A stretch of 64,000 bases of DNA from Paenibacillus roseus (GTDB lineage: Bacteria; Bacillota; Bacilli; Paenibacillales; Paenibacillaceae). Position numbers and translations under genes: made by a program. Below, in pieces: positions 43,998 through 53,871 of this stretch; the stretch's first letter is position 1, and every line of letters begins with the position of its first letter. The notes under the pieces were generated by a model that made no database searches, had not been told where the DNA came from, and saw only the letters and a list, made by a program, of their open reading frames with translations. The stretch covers positions 102,805 through 166,804 of the forward strand of contig NZ_JAELUP010000077.1 of assembly GCF_016424485.1 (NCBI RefSeq). Direction: 5' to 3'.

Positions 43998-45446
43998 ATG
44001 TTTAATGACTTTAAGCCGGTAGACGATCGACCGGTCTATATACAAGTGAAGGATTACGTGAAACGTTTAATTATAAAAGGGGCTCTGCAGCCTCATCAGA
44101 AGCTGCCCTCCACCCGTGAACTGAGTGCGCTGATGAAGGTAAGCCGCAATACGGTTATCTCCGCCTACGCCGAGCTGGAGGATGACGGCTTCACCTATGT
44201 AGTTCAGGGCAAGGGCAGCTATGTTGCAGCCTCCACTGGCGGAACGGCAGCCCAGTCGCTGCGGATTGATTGGCAGGACCGTATTAGCGATCACGCTCGC
44301 ATGGCTGAGAAGCTGGACCTGATGAAACATGGTATTAGCGCGCATCGGGGGGCTATTTCGTTTACAAGTATTGCACCGGATGAAAAACTGTTTGACCTCA
44401 GCAATGTGAAGCGCGCATTTATGGACCGGATGAATGTGGAAGGAGATGTGCTGCTCAATTACGGTTATGCCAAAGGCTATAAGCCGCTGATTGATTATTT
44501 GCTCAGCTATATGGAGCATAAGGGCGTAGACTTGAAGGGCAAGGACATTCTGATCACCAACGGCTTTACAGAAGGGATCGACATTGTGCTGTCAGCGCTC
44601 GGAAGGCGCAGCGGTAGAGTGCTCTGCGAGAACCCGACCCATAATACAGCAATCAAGAATTTGAAGCTGCATGGCTTCGCTATTACCGGTGTTCCTATGG
44701 AACATGATGGCATTCATATCGAAGAATTGGAACGGGCGCTATCTACGAAAGCCTATGATTGCGCTTATCTGGTGCCTTCCTATCATAATCCGACGGGGAT
44801 TGTCATGTCGCCGGAGAAGCGTCAGGAAGTGATGCGGTTGATGAGCGAGTATCGGATTCCGGTCATTGAGGACGGATTCAATGAGGAACTTCGATATAGC
44901 GGAGCGCATGTTGCACCGTTAATGGCCGCGGCGGGCAGCGGCAACAACGTCATTTATTTGGGGAGTTTCTCCAAAGTATTGTTCCCGGGCTTGCGGGTTG
45001 GCTGGGTAATTGGGGATGCGCAATTGATCGGTTATCTGGAAAGCATCAAAAGAGCGCGAACGATTCACACTTCTACCCTGGATCAGTCGATATTGTTCCA
45101 ATATTTGCATAACGGCAACCTGGAGAAATATTTGAAAAGAGCGCGCGCCGAATACAAGCGGAAATATGAACTGACGATGCAATGCTCCAAAAAATATATT
45201 CCGTATGCGGAAGTTTCCGGCCATGGCGGGCTGCATTTGTTCGTGACGTTTGCGGAAGGTTTCAGTACCCGGAAGCTGCTGGATTTGTGCTCGGAGCAGG
45301 GCGTCATTTTCACGCCGGGGGATATCTTTTTCACGGATGGCCGGGGTAAAAATACGATGCGGCTCGGGTTCTCCCGCGTGGCGGACGAAGATATTGTTAA
45401 AGGAATCAAGCTGATTGGCGAGATAGCTAAAACATTACTGGGATAA
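43998..45446 (+). CDS. MocR/GabR-type regulator (GntR HTH plus aminotransferase domain)
   Basis: 482 aa. A GntR winged-helix (about 8-75: PVYIQVKDYVKRLI, LPSTRELSALMKVSRNTVIS) is joined to a fold-type I aminotransferase domain with PLP Lys in GSFSKVLFPGLRVGW. Such regulators sense an amino acid through PLP chemistry. The next genes encode a D-Ala-D-Ala ligase and an aminotransferase; in Brevibacillus the MocR protein DdlR activates the ddl gene (established knowledge), so a like role is probable. Start: ATG 43998; GGGGGCG lies 10-14 bases upstream. Confidence 0.87.
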   Translation: MFNDFKPVDDRPVYIQVKDYVKRLIIKGALQPHQKLPSTRELSALMKVSRNTVISAYAELEDDGFTYVVQGKGSYVAASTGGTAAQSLRIDWQDRISDHARMAEKLDLMKHGISAHRGAISFTSIAPDEKLFDLSNVKRAFMDRMNVEGDVLLNYGYAKGYKPLIDYLLSYMEHKGVDLKGKDILITNGFTEGIDIVLSALGRRSGRVLCENPTHNTAIKNLKLHGFAITGVPMEHDGIHIEELERALSTKAYDCAYLVPSYHNPTGIVMSPEKRQEVMRLMSEYRIPVIEDGFNEELRYSGAHVAPLMAAAGSGNNVIYLGSFSKVLFPGLRVGWVIGDAQLIGYLESIKRARTIHTSTLDQSILFQYLHNGNLEKYLKRARAEYKRKYELTMQCSKKYIPYAEVSGHGGLHLFVTFAEGFSTRKLLDLCSEQGVIFTPGDIFFTDGRGKNTMRLGFSRVADEDIVKGIKLIGEIAKTLLG

Positions 45447-45458
45447 GAGGTGCGCAAC

Positions 45459-46394
45459 ATGAAAATCGGAGTTGTTATGGGCGGGGTATCATCAGAACGT
45501 GAGGTATCGCTTCATTCAGGCAAAGGCATTTTGGATCAGCTTGACCGGAGTAAATATGAGATCATCCCTGTTGAAATTACAAGCCGCGAGGACCTGACTG
45601 AGAAAGCACAAGGCCTGGACCTGGCTTTGCTAGCCTTGCATGGCTCTTATGGGGAGGACGGCACGGTGCAAGGAACATTGGAAACCATGGGTATCCCGTA
45701 TACAGGCAGCGGCGTGCTGTCCAGCAGTATTTGCATGAACAAGGACTTGTCGAAAAAGCTGCTTCGCTATGACGGCATCTCAACCGCCGATTGGCTGTGC
45801 TGGAGCAGTATGAGTGATTATTCAGCCGAAGCGGTAGAGAAGCTGGGCTATCCTGTCGTCGTTAAGCCGAATTCCGGTGGTTCGAGCATCGGGACCCATA
45901 TTGTTAAGGAACGTGGAGCATTGCGAGCAGCAGTCGAGGATGCTTTCCGCTGGGATACAGAGGTTATGATTGAGCAATTTATTCAGGGGGACGAGATCAC
46001 TTGTGCCATTATAGATGGAGAACTGCTGCCGATTATTCGCATTCAGGCGAGCGGGTCAGAGTGGTTCGATTTTTCAGCCAAATATGAGGAAGGCGGGGCG
46101 GTAGAAGAAGTCGTCCACTTGCCAGATGATGTTCATACCCGGGTCCGTGCCGCCGCGCTTGGCAGCTATCGCACATTGAAATGCAGTGTTTATGCTCGTG
46201 TGGATATCATCCTGCGAGAAGGTATTCCCTATGTACTGGAGGTTAATACGCTGCCGGGGATGACGAGAACGAGCCTGTTGCCCAAAAGCGCTGAGGCTGC
46301 CGGTATGAGTTACAGCAGCTTGCTTGATCGAATTATACAATTGTCTTTAGCCAAATCATCTAAAGAGCATCAGGGAGTGCTGAGCCATGGGTAG
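45459..46394 (+). CDS. ddl: D-alanine-D-alanine ligase
   Basis: 311 aa ATP-grasp ligase making D-Ala-D-Ala for peptidoglycan. Seen: GGVSSEREVSLHSG (first substrate and phosphate), PNSGGSSIG (grasp loop) and EVNTLPGMTRTSLLP (metal and second substrate). Cytoplasmic. The length and Tyr/Phe patterns fit a D-Ala-D-Ala rather than D-Ala-D-Lac enzyme, but that is not firm. AGAGG stands 8 bases before ATG 45459, 12 bases after the MocR gene; its end overlaps the aminotransferase gene by 8 bases. Confidence 0.87.
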   Translation: MKIGVVMGGVSSEREVSLHSGKGILDQLDRSKYEIIPVEITSREDLTEKAQGLDLALLALHGSYGEDGTVQGTLETMGIPYTGSGVLSSSICMNKDLSKKLLRYDGISTADWLCWSSMSDYSAEAVEKLGYPVVVKPNSGGSSIGTHIVKERGALRAAVEDAFRWDTEVMIEQFIQGDEITCAIIDGELLPIIRIQASGSEWFDFSAKYEEGGAVEEVVHLPDDVHTRVRAAALGSYRTLKCSVYARVDIILREGIPYVLEVNTLPGMTRTSLLPKSAEAAGMSYSSLLDRIIQLSLAKSSKEHQGVLSHG

Positions 46395-47565
46395 CGAATG
46401 GATTTCACCGCTTGTAAGGGATATACCGCCGTCGGGAATACGCGCTTTTTTCGATATGAAGGGCGAGGACAGCATTTCGCTTGGTGTGGGCGAGCCGGAT
46501 TTTGTGACACCAGAGCATATTCGCGAAGCTTGCGTCCGTGCCTTGAATGAGGGCTTTACGAAATATACCTCGAATGCCGGGATTATTGAGCTGCGCGAGG
46601 AAATTGCCCGCTATATGGAGCAAAACTGGGGACTGCACTACGAGCCGGGCAGCGAGGTGCTGGTTACGGTGGGAACGAGTGAGGCTGTTGATTTGGCGCT
46701 GCGGACCTTTATTTGCCAGGGAGACGAGGTGCTGATCCCGGTTCCGAGCTATATTGCATATTCTCCTATTGTTGCAATTAATGGAGGGAGCACCGTCCCG
46801 ATTCCGACATCGGCGGCTGACCAATTCAAGCTCACGGCGGAAGCCTTGAAGGCAGCGCTGACTCCCCGCTCAAGGGTTTTAATGCTTAATTACCCCAACA
46901 ACCCGACAGGCGCTGTCATGACCGCTGAGGACTGGCTCCCGGTAGTCGAGGTTATCAAAGAGCATAATCTGATTGTGCTGTCTGATGAGGTGTACTGTGA
47001 GCTTACGTATGGACGCAAGCATGTCAGCATTGCATCGTTGCCGGGCATGATGGAACGGACGATTGTCATCAACGGCTTTTCCAAAGCATTCGCCATGACA
47101 GGCTGGCGGATCGGCTATGCTTGCGGGCAGGGAGAGCTCATCGGAGCGATGCTGAAAATTCATCAATATACGGCCATGTGCGCGCCGGCAATCGGGCAAA
47201 TCGCAGCGCTGGAGTCGTTGCGCAATGGCATAGAGGCAAAGGATCGGATGATCGCTGCATACGAGCAGCGCAGAAACAGCTTTGTTCAAGGATTGCAGGA
47301 TATCGGTCTGCCTTGTCATCTGCCGGAGGGCGCGTTTTACGTTTTTCCTTCTATAGCGGGTACCGGGCTGACATCTGAACAATTTGCGATTCAGCTCATG
47401 CAGGAAACAGGCGTTGGCGTCGTACCCGGCACTGTATTCGGTGAAGGCGGGGCGGGCTTTATCCGCTGCTCTTACTCGGTGGCGCCAGAGCAACTGAACA
47501 GGGCGCTGGAGCGGATAGACCAGTTTGTCAGGAAGTGGAGTTTAACCACGGCGGATGCCGGATAA
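46387..47565 (+). CDS. PLP-dependent aminotransferase (class I/II)
   Basis: 392 aa. The PLP Lys is in GFSKAFAMTGWRIG; other marks are GEPDF, YPNNPTGA and SDEVYCEL. It is close in pattern to PatA/aspartate-type aminotransferases. In an operon with a MocR regulator and ddl, it might supply or adjust an amino acid for cell wall synthesis (inference). Start: ATG inside the ddl end, with a GGAG site upstream. Confidence 0.87.
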   Translation: MGSEWISPLVRDIPPSGIRAFFDMKGEDSISLGVGEPDFVTPEHIREACVRALNEGFTKYTSNAGIIELREEIARYMEQNWGLHYEPGSEVLVTVGTSEAVDLALRTFICQGDEVLIPVPSYIAYSPIVAINGGSTVPIPTSAADQFKLTAEALKAALTPRSRVLMLNYPNNPTGAVMTAEDWLPVVEVIKEHNLIVLSDEVYCELTYGRKHVSIASLPGMMERTIVINGFSKAFAMTGWRIGYACGQGELIGAMLKIHQYTAMCAPAIGQIAALESLRNGIEAKDRMIAAYEQRRNSFVQGLQDIGLPCHLPEGAFYVFPSIAGTGLTSEQFAIQLMQETGVGVVPGTVFGEGGAGFIRCSYSVAPEQLNRALERIDQFVRKWSLTTADAG

Positions 47566-47579
47566 TCGATCATAGCAAT

Positions 47580-47606
47580 GCCCCCAGGCGTACTAAACCT
47601 GGGGGC
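47580..47606. terminator. GC-rich hairpin after the aminotransferase gene
   Basis: GCCCCCAGG (47580-47588) pairs perfectly with CCTGGGGGC (47598-47606), with a 9-base loop. There is no T-run on either strand, so termination may be factor-dependent. Confidence 0.55.
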
Positions 47607-47644
47607 TGCTGCTGCCTGATATACAGTATTTCCGCGACCCAAGC

Positions 47645-48049
47645 TCATCGTCCAGCCTTCCCCATCTCTCTCACAACCTTTACCGATTCAATTCTCCAAT
47701 CTAGTTGATCCCGAACCATAGAAAAGGCAAGCATTCCATAGTACACATCCGCAACCTGCTTTTTTCCTGCGTACGTTATGATTTCAAAGTTGGCCAGCAC
47801 TTCCCTTGAGTTGAAGGCGCTATCTTTAATTTTCAGTTTCACAGAAGGAGAGGGCAGGCTATGAACCTGATGGAAGCTGAGAAATCTGGAAATCTCATTG
47901 GGATACAACGTTCTATTGTCCGAATACGAGTTGAAGTCTGTTAAATATCGGTTGACCATCTGGCTAGGCAAATAATAGAAATAGACGCCTGCAAAAATCC
48001 CGAATCCCACCAGCAATGCAGTGCCTGTCAACAACAGCTTATTACGCAT
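47645..48049 (-). CDS. Membrane-anchored protein of unknown function
   Basis: 134 aa. One N-terminal hydrophobic segment (about 5-27) with a Gly-rich core and then an outer domain of about 105 residues (YLTDFNSYSDNRTLYPNEIS and on). I do not recognise it; NTF2-like accessory folds have a similar size. The ATG has GGAGGGATGGGGT upstream. Convergent with the aminotransferase operon. Confidence 0.65.
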   Translation of the reverse strand: MRNKLLLTGTALLVGFGIFAGVYFYYLPSQMVNRYLTDFNSYSDNRTLYPNEISRFLSFHQVHSLPSPSVKLKIKDSAFNSREVLANFEIITYAGKKQVADVYYGMLAFSMVRDQLDWRIESVKVVREMGKAGR

Positions 48050-48506
48050 ACCCCATCCCTCCCGACATCTACGGCAATCTGTCTTTCTCCTGCTCCGCTT
48101 CCCTTGTTTAAACCGATTATAACAAACAAAATCCTTCGTCTACCACCCAGCTTCCTGTCACTGCTTTCTATTCCGATAAATTCGGAATGACTCTAAAGAA
48201 TTATACTACCCCACACTCTGAACCGTTCTGAACCGTTCTGAACAATATCTGCTCAGAATTTGCTCAGAGCTAGTTGCTATACTTGAATCGGTGTCGAAAA
48301 TCTAGTGCAAAAGGTGGATAATTGTCGATTTTCGCTGAATGCTGGAAGGTATTCAAATATAAAAATTTATAGATTGCCATTATAAATCGTTTATATTTCA
48401 AGCGAAATGAAGCTTTTTGCTTATCAAAGTACGACAAAGCCGTTTGCACATGGGTTAAAAGTCCTATTCATACATTTATTCAGCATTTTTAAGGGAGGTT
48501 GTAGTA
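48050..48506. other. Long upstream region of the giant-protein genes
   Basis: No gene seen. It holds phased short repeats at 48216-48270 and a weak -10 (TATACT at 48278). The region after 48300 is AT-rich leader of about 200 bases. Confidence 0.5.
48216..48270 (+). repeat. Phased GAAC/GCTC repeats upstream of the surface-protein genes
   Basis: CTGAACCGTT occurs twice in tandem and a third partial copy (CTGAACA) follows; then GCTCAGAATTT and GCTCAGAGC continue at a 10-11 bp step. Spacing of one helical turn suggests binding sites of a regulator on one DNA face. Confidence 0.5.
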
Positions 48507-51500
48507 TTGCTTAGAAAGCACAAGACACACAGGCTGCTGGGTATACTGCTGATCCTGTCCACGCTGCTGTTGCCGCTGCAGGGTATGTTCATCAGCGTGG
48601 CGCAGGCGGCCGGGGAGGACCGCGAAGTATTTTTCGGGAACGGTGTTCGCGTTGGAAACCAGACGTATTCAGCGACGAACGCCGTTGTGAACTTCAATTC
48701 TCAGAAAGACGGCTTTACCTATTCCAAATCCGGAGATGTAACGATAGATTTCGGCGCCGGTGACACATTCTCAACCAACGGATCAGTAGCTGTATTCGAG
48801 CTTGATGTTTCCAAGAACAGCTATCTGAAAGAGCTTGCCGCCAGCGGTCATGCCGAGGTTCAGGTCGGCTGGAGTGCTCTGGATTGGATAGAGGAATGTA
48901 CAAGGAGCGTGTTTGGCATTTGCCTGGACAAGGACTACCAGGGCACAGAGGCCTGGATTGACATCGGCGGTGTGAACCAGATTCATGAAAGAGCCTACCA
49001 TGGCGGTGTAGGGCCGAGAAGCATAACCCGGGTTCTGGGAACGGAGACAAAGATTAGAGTCACTATCGAAGGAATTCGCGACAGCACGGACGAGAGGTCA
49101 GGAGTCCGGGGGCTTTACTTCAGATTCAAGGATGTGACAGCGCCGGTCATGACGGGCTACACCTTTACCGGCGACGGGGCGGAGCGCACGAATCCCAATA
49201 CCGGTGAAGAGGAGCTGTATGTCAAGGCCAACGAGAATATTACGCTGGCTTATGAGTTCAGCGAGCCTGTTAGACCTACCGCGTTAAACTCCGGTTACTA
49301 TGAGCATTTTCTCAGGCACCCGCTGTTTGTGAATCCGACAGGAACGGGGCTTCCGGCAGCCGGGCAGCAGCAATACTTGCAGAACCGGACTTATACTTCC
49401 GCAGCGAGTCTGAAAGAGTTGAACAGCAGGATTGTATATCAATACATAGGCGCCAAGTATCATCATAGCGGCAATATTCCGCTTGACCCCAAAATTACCG
49501 GAACCTCGGATGGCTCGCCAATCGACCAGACGATGGAGCAGAAGCTGAAGGATGCTGTTCTGACTGATGCAGCCGGGAATGCGGTAAGGCCGAACTTTCC
49601 AGGCAAGGCAAGCACGGCCAGCCTCGATTACCTCAAGTCCAAGACCGTGAACCCGTTTGATTACAAAAACGGCGGCTTTAAAGTCATTGTCGATGCTGTA
49701 GCGCCGAAGTACACGAAGGCAGGCAACGGCATTCAGCCGGAAATTCTGACAGGCATGACGCTGAATAACAATGACGTGATCGACTTCAGCCTGCAGTTGT
49801 CGGAAGAAGCGGTCGTGAGGAAGGGCTATGTAGCGACCAATACCTACCTGCTCCTTAACAACGGGATAAAAGCTCACTACGTCTCCGGTGAGAACAGCGA
49901 TAAATGGCTGTTCAGAGCCTACGTGACGGACAAACTGATAGATGAGACGCCGCTGTTGAAGGTGATTGCGCTTAGCAATAGTCAGAAGGGGGATGACTCC
50001 GACAAGGGTGTTCTCCAGGACTATGCCGGCAACATACTCATGCAGCCTGCCAATTACCAGGGGCTGCACCGGGATGAGAACGGCGAGGACGAATCACTAG
50101 TGAATTCGACGATCGACTGGGCCAAGCTGTCTATCGATAACACCAAGCCGGTCATCGGATTCCGTTATGAAGCGGATGGAGCTACTGACCTGATTTATCG
50201 TAAAAACGGCAAGGTAACGATTGACGCCAATGATCCACCCGTCAAAATTCCACATCTGGAGCCGGATGCGAGCCAGCGCGGAACCGAGCGGCCGAGCCGC
50301 GGGATTTACCGCCCGTCCAACATGACAGGACCGGCTTCGCCGTCTGTCGGCTTGGTCTACTACTGGTGGAGCCAAAGCCCGGATAATCCTTTTGCAGATA
50401 AAGGGGCTGACCAGTTCGCGGCGATCAAGCGCTACGCATTGTCCGCCAAGCAGCCGTCAGAAGAGCTGTACCCGGGGGAATACGCGAATGTGCAGCTTCA
50501 GGTCACGAACAACAAGACGAACCTGATTGCACCGCCTTCTGAAGCCTTCACTGCCGAAGGCAGCGGAGAGTGGTACTTGCACGCATGGACTGCTGATATG
50601 ACTTGGGATTCAGCCAGGGAACTAATGCAATATGCAAAGATGAAAAGCTATATCAGCGATAACCCTGGCCAGTACGAGGCTTGGAAAGCCGAGCTGGCGA
50701 ATGCGCCCGAGGCGGAGCAGATTTTTTACGCCAATAACAAGGCTATGCAGGCTGTCGGACAATACGGAGACACAGCCGTCTGGCCGCTCTCGAACTTCAA
50801 GCAGGAAGATTCCAACTGGACCTATGCAGTGACCACACTGAAGATGGACAATAAAGCGCCTGATGTTGTCTTTAGCCAGGTGACGGGCGACCAGAGTGTC
50901 AATGTACAGGTGGAAGCTGTTATTGATGACAAGCACAGCGGTGTTGACCAGGTATTCTATCAGTGGGTGAAGGATGGCAGCCAGCCAAGCGATATTGAGT
51001 GGCGTCCTGCAGTGATTTCCGGCACTCAGGCCAGATTTGCGACACAGAACAACGTATTTGAAGACGGACAATATTGGCTGTACATCAAGGCCTCGGATCA
51101 TGCGGGCAATGAAGGCATTACGATGTTGGAAGCTCCGGTAACGGTCAATTCGGAACAGACTGTCCATGCCGAATTTGTAACCGAGGCCAATCCGAATTAT
51201 GCGCAGAGCCATGCTGTACGGTTCTATATTAGCGGCATTGTCCCGGAGAAAGTTGCTTATGCATACAGCATAAGCGCGGCCAGGCCATCCGTGGGAGCTT
51301 ATACGGATTTGACTATTTCTCCTGATGACCCGGATAACTATCTCATTCCCGCCGATCCAGACCGTAACGGCATCCAATATTTGCACCTGATGGCCAAGGA
51401 AGGTGAACGGTATTATTACTATTCCAAAGCCTACTATTTCGATAATGAACCGCCTGCCATTTCCTTCAGCAAAAGTGGTGTCGCCTACCCGCTGGATTCG

Positions 51501-53729
51501 CAGGAAGTGCAAGTAACGGTTACTGAGCCATACAGCAAGCAGGGACTTTCCGTTCGCTACCAGTGGGTCAGGGATGGAGAGGCTGCACCGGACGAGAGCT
51601 CTCCGCTATGGGAAGTGCTCCCCGAAGGGGGAGTGGCTGCTATAGACGCCTCCCGCCTTCAACCGGGCGAAATCGCAGACTTCCGCTTGCATGTGCTGGC
51701 GGTAGACGGCGCAGGCAACCGGGCGCTTGCAGGGACAACCGGTACGTTCAAGGTATCCCGGGCAGGAGGCAGCGATACAGAGCCGGCGGCTTCCCAGTCT
51801 GACCTGATCTATGTACATGGGGACGAGCAGGACGGCTATACGGCAATTCTCAAGCTGAGTCTGGATACGGTGGATAAGCGCGGCTATGAATTTTCACTGT
51901 CGCCGGATTACGGGGTCAGTTGGGGGAAATGGCGTCCATATACCAATTTTGCCTCCCTTAAGGTTCCCGCAGGAACGGTTGCCGACCAGCAGATTATGGT
52001 CAAATACCGGACTCCCGGGGGCAAGATGAGTGAGCCGCAGCCGCTGAGAGCCGGTACACTGTCACCAGTAGAGCCGGTGTACGCCATTGCGACGCTTCAT
52101 ACGACAAGACCGGTGAACCCGAATCGCGGGGTGGATATCGAGGTTGCGGCGCCGCTGGGCATTAAGATTGTAACGTCTGCCGTTAATCCGGCGCCTCTGA
52201 TTCGCAAGGGCAATACGTTTACGGTGAAAGAGAATGGCTATTACGCCTTTGACCTGACGGATACCGCGAACCCTGATCGGAAAGAGACGCTTTACGCTGT
52301 CGTAAACAGTATTGACGGCGACACGCCCGTTGGAAGCATCGAGTATTTGATCACTGGACCGACGAATAGCAATGTCACGGTCAAACTTGGAACCTCCAAG
52401 CCGGTGCAGATTACAAACAACCAGGGGCGCAACGTATACATCTTTAACGAAAACGGCTCCTTTACTTTCGAATTTAAGGATGAGGCAGGAAATACAGGGA
52501 CAGCTACAGCAACCGTGTCCAATATTGACAAACAAGGGCCGCGGGTAAAACTCGTTCGCTCCTATAATTATGGTCCGGACGGCAGCCGGACCTTCGGTAC
52601 GATTCGGGATCATAACGGCAACGTCATACTGTCCTCTGGCGTCACGCTCGAAGTGCAGAAGGAAGACGCGCTGGCCAAAGACTTTATTGTGTTGAACAGC
52701 AAGCCTGCTGTCTCTATAGAGCGCAACGGGACACTGGAGTTTATCGTAGCGGATTTGTTTGGCAATACGACCGTGCTCAAAGAAGAGGTGAGCAGCATTG
52801 TAGCGGAAGCGCCTGCTCCCGATAACATTGCGTACACCTTTGTCGATGAGCAAGGCAATCCGGTACCACCCGCTAAAATCGCAACGATTGACGGCAGGAA
52901 GTATGCCAAAGGCAGCGTCAAGGTGACGCTTACCGGGAAGACCGCCGAGCCTAACCGCGTATTTGCAGGAATGGCCCCGATTGTAGAAGGCGGTGCTTAC
53001 AGCAATGAGATTACGAAGGCTGACGGAAGCTTCTCTTATGCGAGAACTTTTTCCGCTGAAGGCCAGACCATCATTGCAATCTCCGATTTGCTCGGCAATG
53101 TGAACCGCATTCCGGTAACCGTACAGGGACTTGACAATAAAGCGCCCGAACTGGTGCTGAAGCAGGCGCAGGCCGGAGTAGTGCAGAACAAGAAAAATTT
53201 TGATTTCCGTACGGACCTGGGCGGGTACACGGTGACGGACAATGTTTCCAAGCCGGAGAATATTAAAGTATCCATCAGCGCTCTGGACCTTAGCAAGACC
53301 GGACGCCAGCAGGTCACCTATACGGCGACTGACGAGGTGGGGAATACTTCCACAATTGTTCAGGATGTGTACGTAATTGGCGAAGACGGCATGTTGATCT
53401 TCGGCAATGGGGCGCTCATTTCCGCTGGTCTGGGCGAATCTGTATTGTTCGATACCAACGCGGTAACGTTCAATATCTCCCGCCACAACCTGATGAATAT
53501 CGGCGGCAAACGGGAAGTCAATGAACGCGGAACCTACGAACTGATGTACCAGTCCGGCTTGTACCGTGAAGGCCAGATGAAATATATTGCCAAGAAGCTT
53601 ACTTATGAAGAATTGGTGAACGGCAAATTTACCGTCACTTTCCCTCAGGCAGGCTGGTACACCATTATTGTCCGAAATCAGGAACGCGAGCGCGAATACG
53701 CAACCTTCTTTATTTCCAGGACGAAGTAG
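48507..53729 (+). CDS. Giant secreted protein with Ig-like modules (1740 aa)
   Basis: Signal peptide of about 34 residues (RKHKTHRLLGILLIL, cleavage near AQAAG). After an N-terminal domain of about 200 residues come repeated Ig-like or bacterial cadherin-like modules; each ends or begins with a D-N/T-x-A/P-P-V/E theme (DNTKPVIGF, DNKAPDVVF, DNEPPAISF, DKQGPRVKL, DNKAPELVL). Four Cys lie only near the N-terminus (EECTRSVFGICLD). No SLH, sortase or lipobox anchor is seen, so it may be free or bound to the next protein. Start: TTG 48507 with GGGAGG eight bases upstream. Likely a surface or matrix protein; function unknown. Confidence 0.8.
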   Translation: MLRKHKTHRLLGILLILSTLLLPLQGMFISVAQAAGEDREVFFGNGVRVGNQTYSATNAVVNFNSQKDGFTYSKSGDVTIDFGAGDTFSTNGSVAVFELDVSKNSYLKELAASGHAEVQVGWSALDWIEECTRSVFGICLDKDYQGTEAWIDIGGVNQIHERAYHGGVGPRSITRVLGTETKIRVTIEGIRDSTDERSGVRGLYFRFKDVTAPVMTGYTFTGDGAERTNPNTGEEELYVKANENITLAYEFSEPVRPTALNSGYYEHFLRHPLFVNPTGTGLPAAGQQQYLQNRTYTSAASLKELNSRIVYQYIGAKYHHSGNIPLDPKITGTSDGSPIDQTMEQKLKDAVLTDAAGNAVRPNFPGKASTASLDYLKSKTVNPFDYKNGGFKVIVDAVAPKYTKAGNGIQPEILTGMTLNNNDVIDFSLQLSEEAVVRKGYVATNTYLLLNNGIKAHYVSGENSDKWLFRAYVTDKLIDETPLLKVIALSNSQKGDDSDKGVLQDYAGNILMQPANYQGLHRDENGEDESLVNSTIDWAKLSIDNTKPVIGFRYEADGATDLIYRKNGKVTIDANDPPVKIPHLEPDASQRGTERPSRGIYRPSNMTGPASPSVGLVYYWWSQSPDNPFADKGADQFAAIKRYALSAKQPSEELYPGEYANVQLQVTNNKTNLIAPPSEAFTAEGSGEWYLHAWTADMTWDSARELMQYAKMKSYISDNPGQYEAWKAELANAPEAEQIFYANNKAMQAVGQYGDTAVWPLSNFKQEDSNWTYAVTTLKMDNKAPDVVFSQVTGDQSVNVQVEAVIDDKHSGVDQVFYQWVKDGSQPSDIEWRPAVISGTQARFATQNNVFEDGQYWLYIKASDHAGNEGITMLEAPVTVNSEQTVHAEFVTEANPNYAQSHAVRFYISGIVPEKVAYAYSISAARPSVGAYTDLTISPDDPDNYLIPADPDRNGIQYLHLMAKEGERYYYYSKAYYFDNEPPAISFSKSGVAYPLDSQEVQVTVTEPYSKQGLSVRYQWVRDGEAAPDESSPLWEVLPEGGVAAIDASRLQPGEIADFRLHVLAVDGAGNRALAGTTGTFKVSRAGGSDTEPAASQSDLIYVHGDEQDGYTAILKLSLDTVDKRGYEFSLSPDYGVSWGKWRPYTNFASLKVPAGTVADQQIMVKYRTPGGKMSEPQPLRAGTLSPVEPVYAIATLHTTRPVNPNRGVDIEVAAPLGIKIVTSAVNPAPLIRKGNTFTVKENGYYAFDLTDTANPDRKETLYAVVNSIDGDTPVGSIEYLITGPTNSNVTVKLGTSKPVQITNNQGRNVYIFNENGSFTFEFKDEAGNTGTATATVSNIDKQGPRVKLVRSYNYGPDGSRTFGTIRDHNGNVILSSGVTLEVQKEDALAKDFIVLNSKPAVSIERNGTLEFIVADLFGNTTVLKEEVSSIVAEAPAPDNIAYTFVDEQGNPVPPAKIATIDGRKYAKGSVKVTLTGKTAEPNRVFAGMAPIVEGGAYSNEITKADGSFSYARTFSAEGQTIIAISDLLGNVNRIPVTVQGLDNKAPELVLKQAQAGVVQNKKNFDFRTDLGGYTVTDNVSKPENIKVSISALDLSKTGRQQVTYTATDEVGNTSTIVQDVYVIGEDGMLIFGNGALISAGLGESVLFDTNAVTFNISRHNLMNIGGKREVNERGTYELMYQSGLYREGQMKYIAKKLTYEELVNGKFTVTFPQAGWYTIIVRNQEREREYATFFISRTK

Positions 53730-53767
53730 CCACATGAACTTGTGGACAAGCATACAGAACCAGACAA

Positions 53768-53796
53768 GTCCGCCATCTCCCTGTGAGATGGCGGAC
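53768..53796. repeat. Perfect 12-bp hairpin between giant-protein genes
   Basis: GTCCGCCATCTC (53768-53779) pairs with GAGATGGCGGAC (53785-53796), 5-base loop, no T-run. It may be a barrier to RNA decay or a factor-dependent terminator. Confidence 0.65.
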
Positions 53797-53871
53797 GGTT
53801 GCTATGCTGTAAATTGCGGCAAATTGTAGCAAATAGCTGTAATTTGCCACCAACAGACAGGAGGTACAATT

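Noticed and set aside
52062-53753. 563-codon minus-strand frame opposite the first giant gene
   Set aside because: Antisense shadow; the plus-strand protein has a signal peptide and modular repeats.
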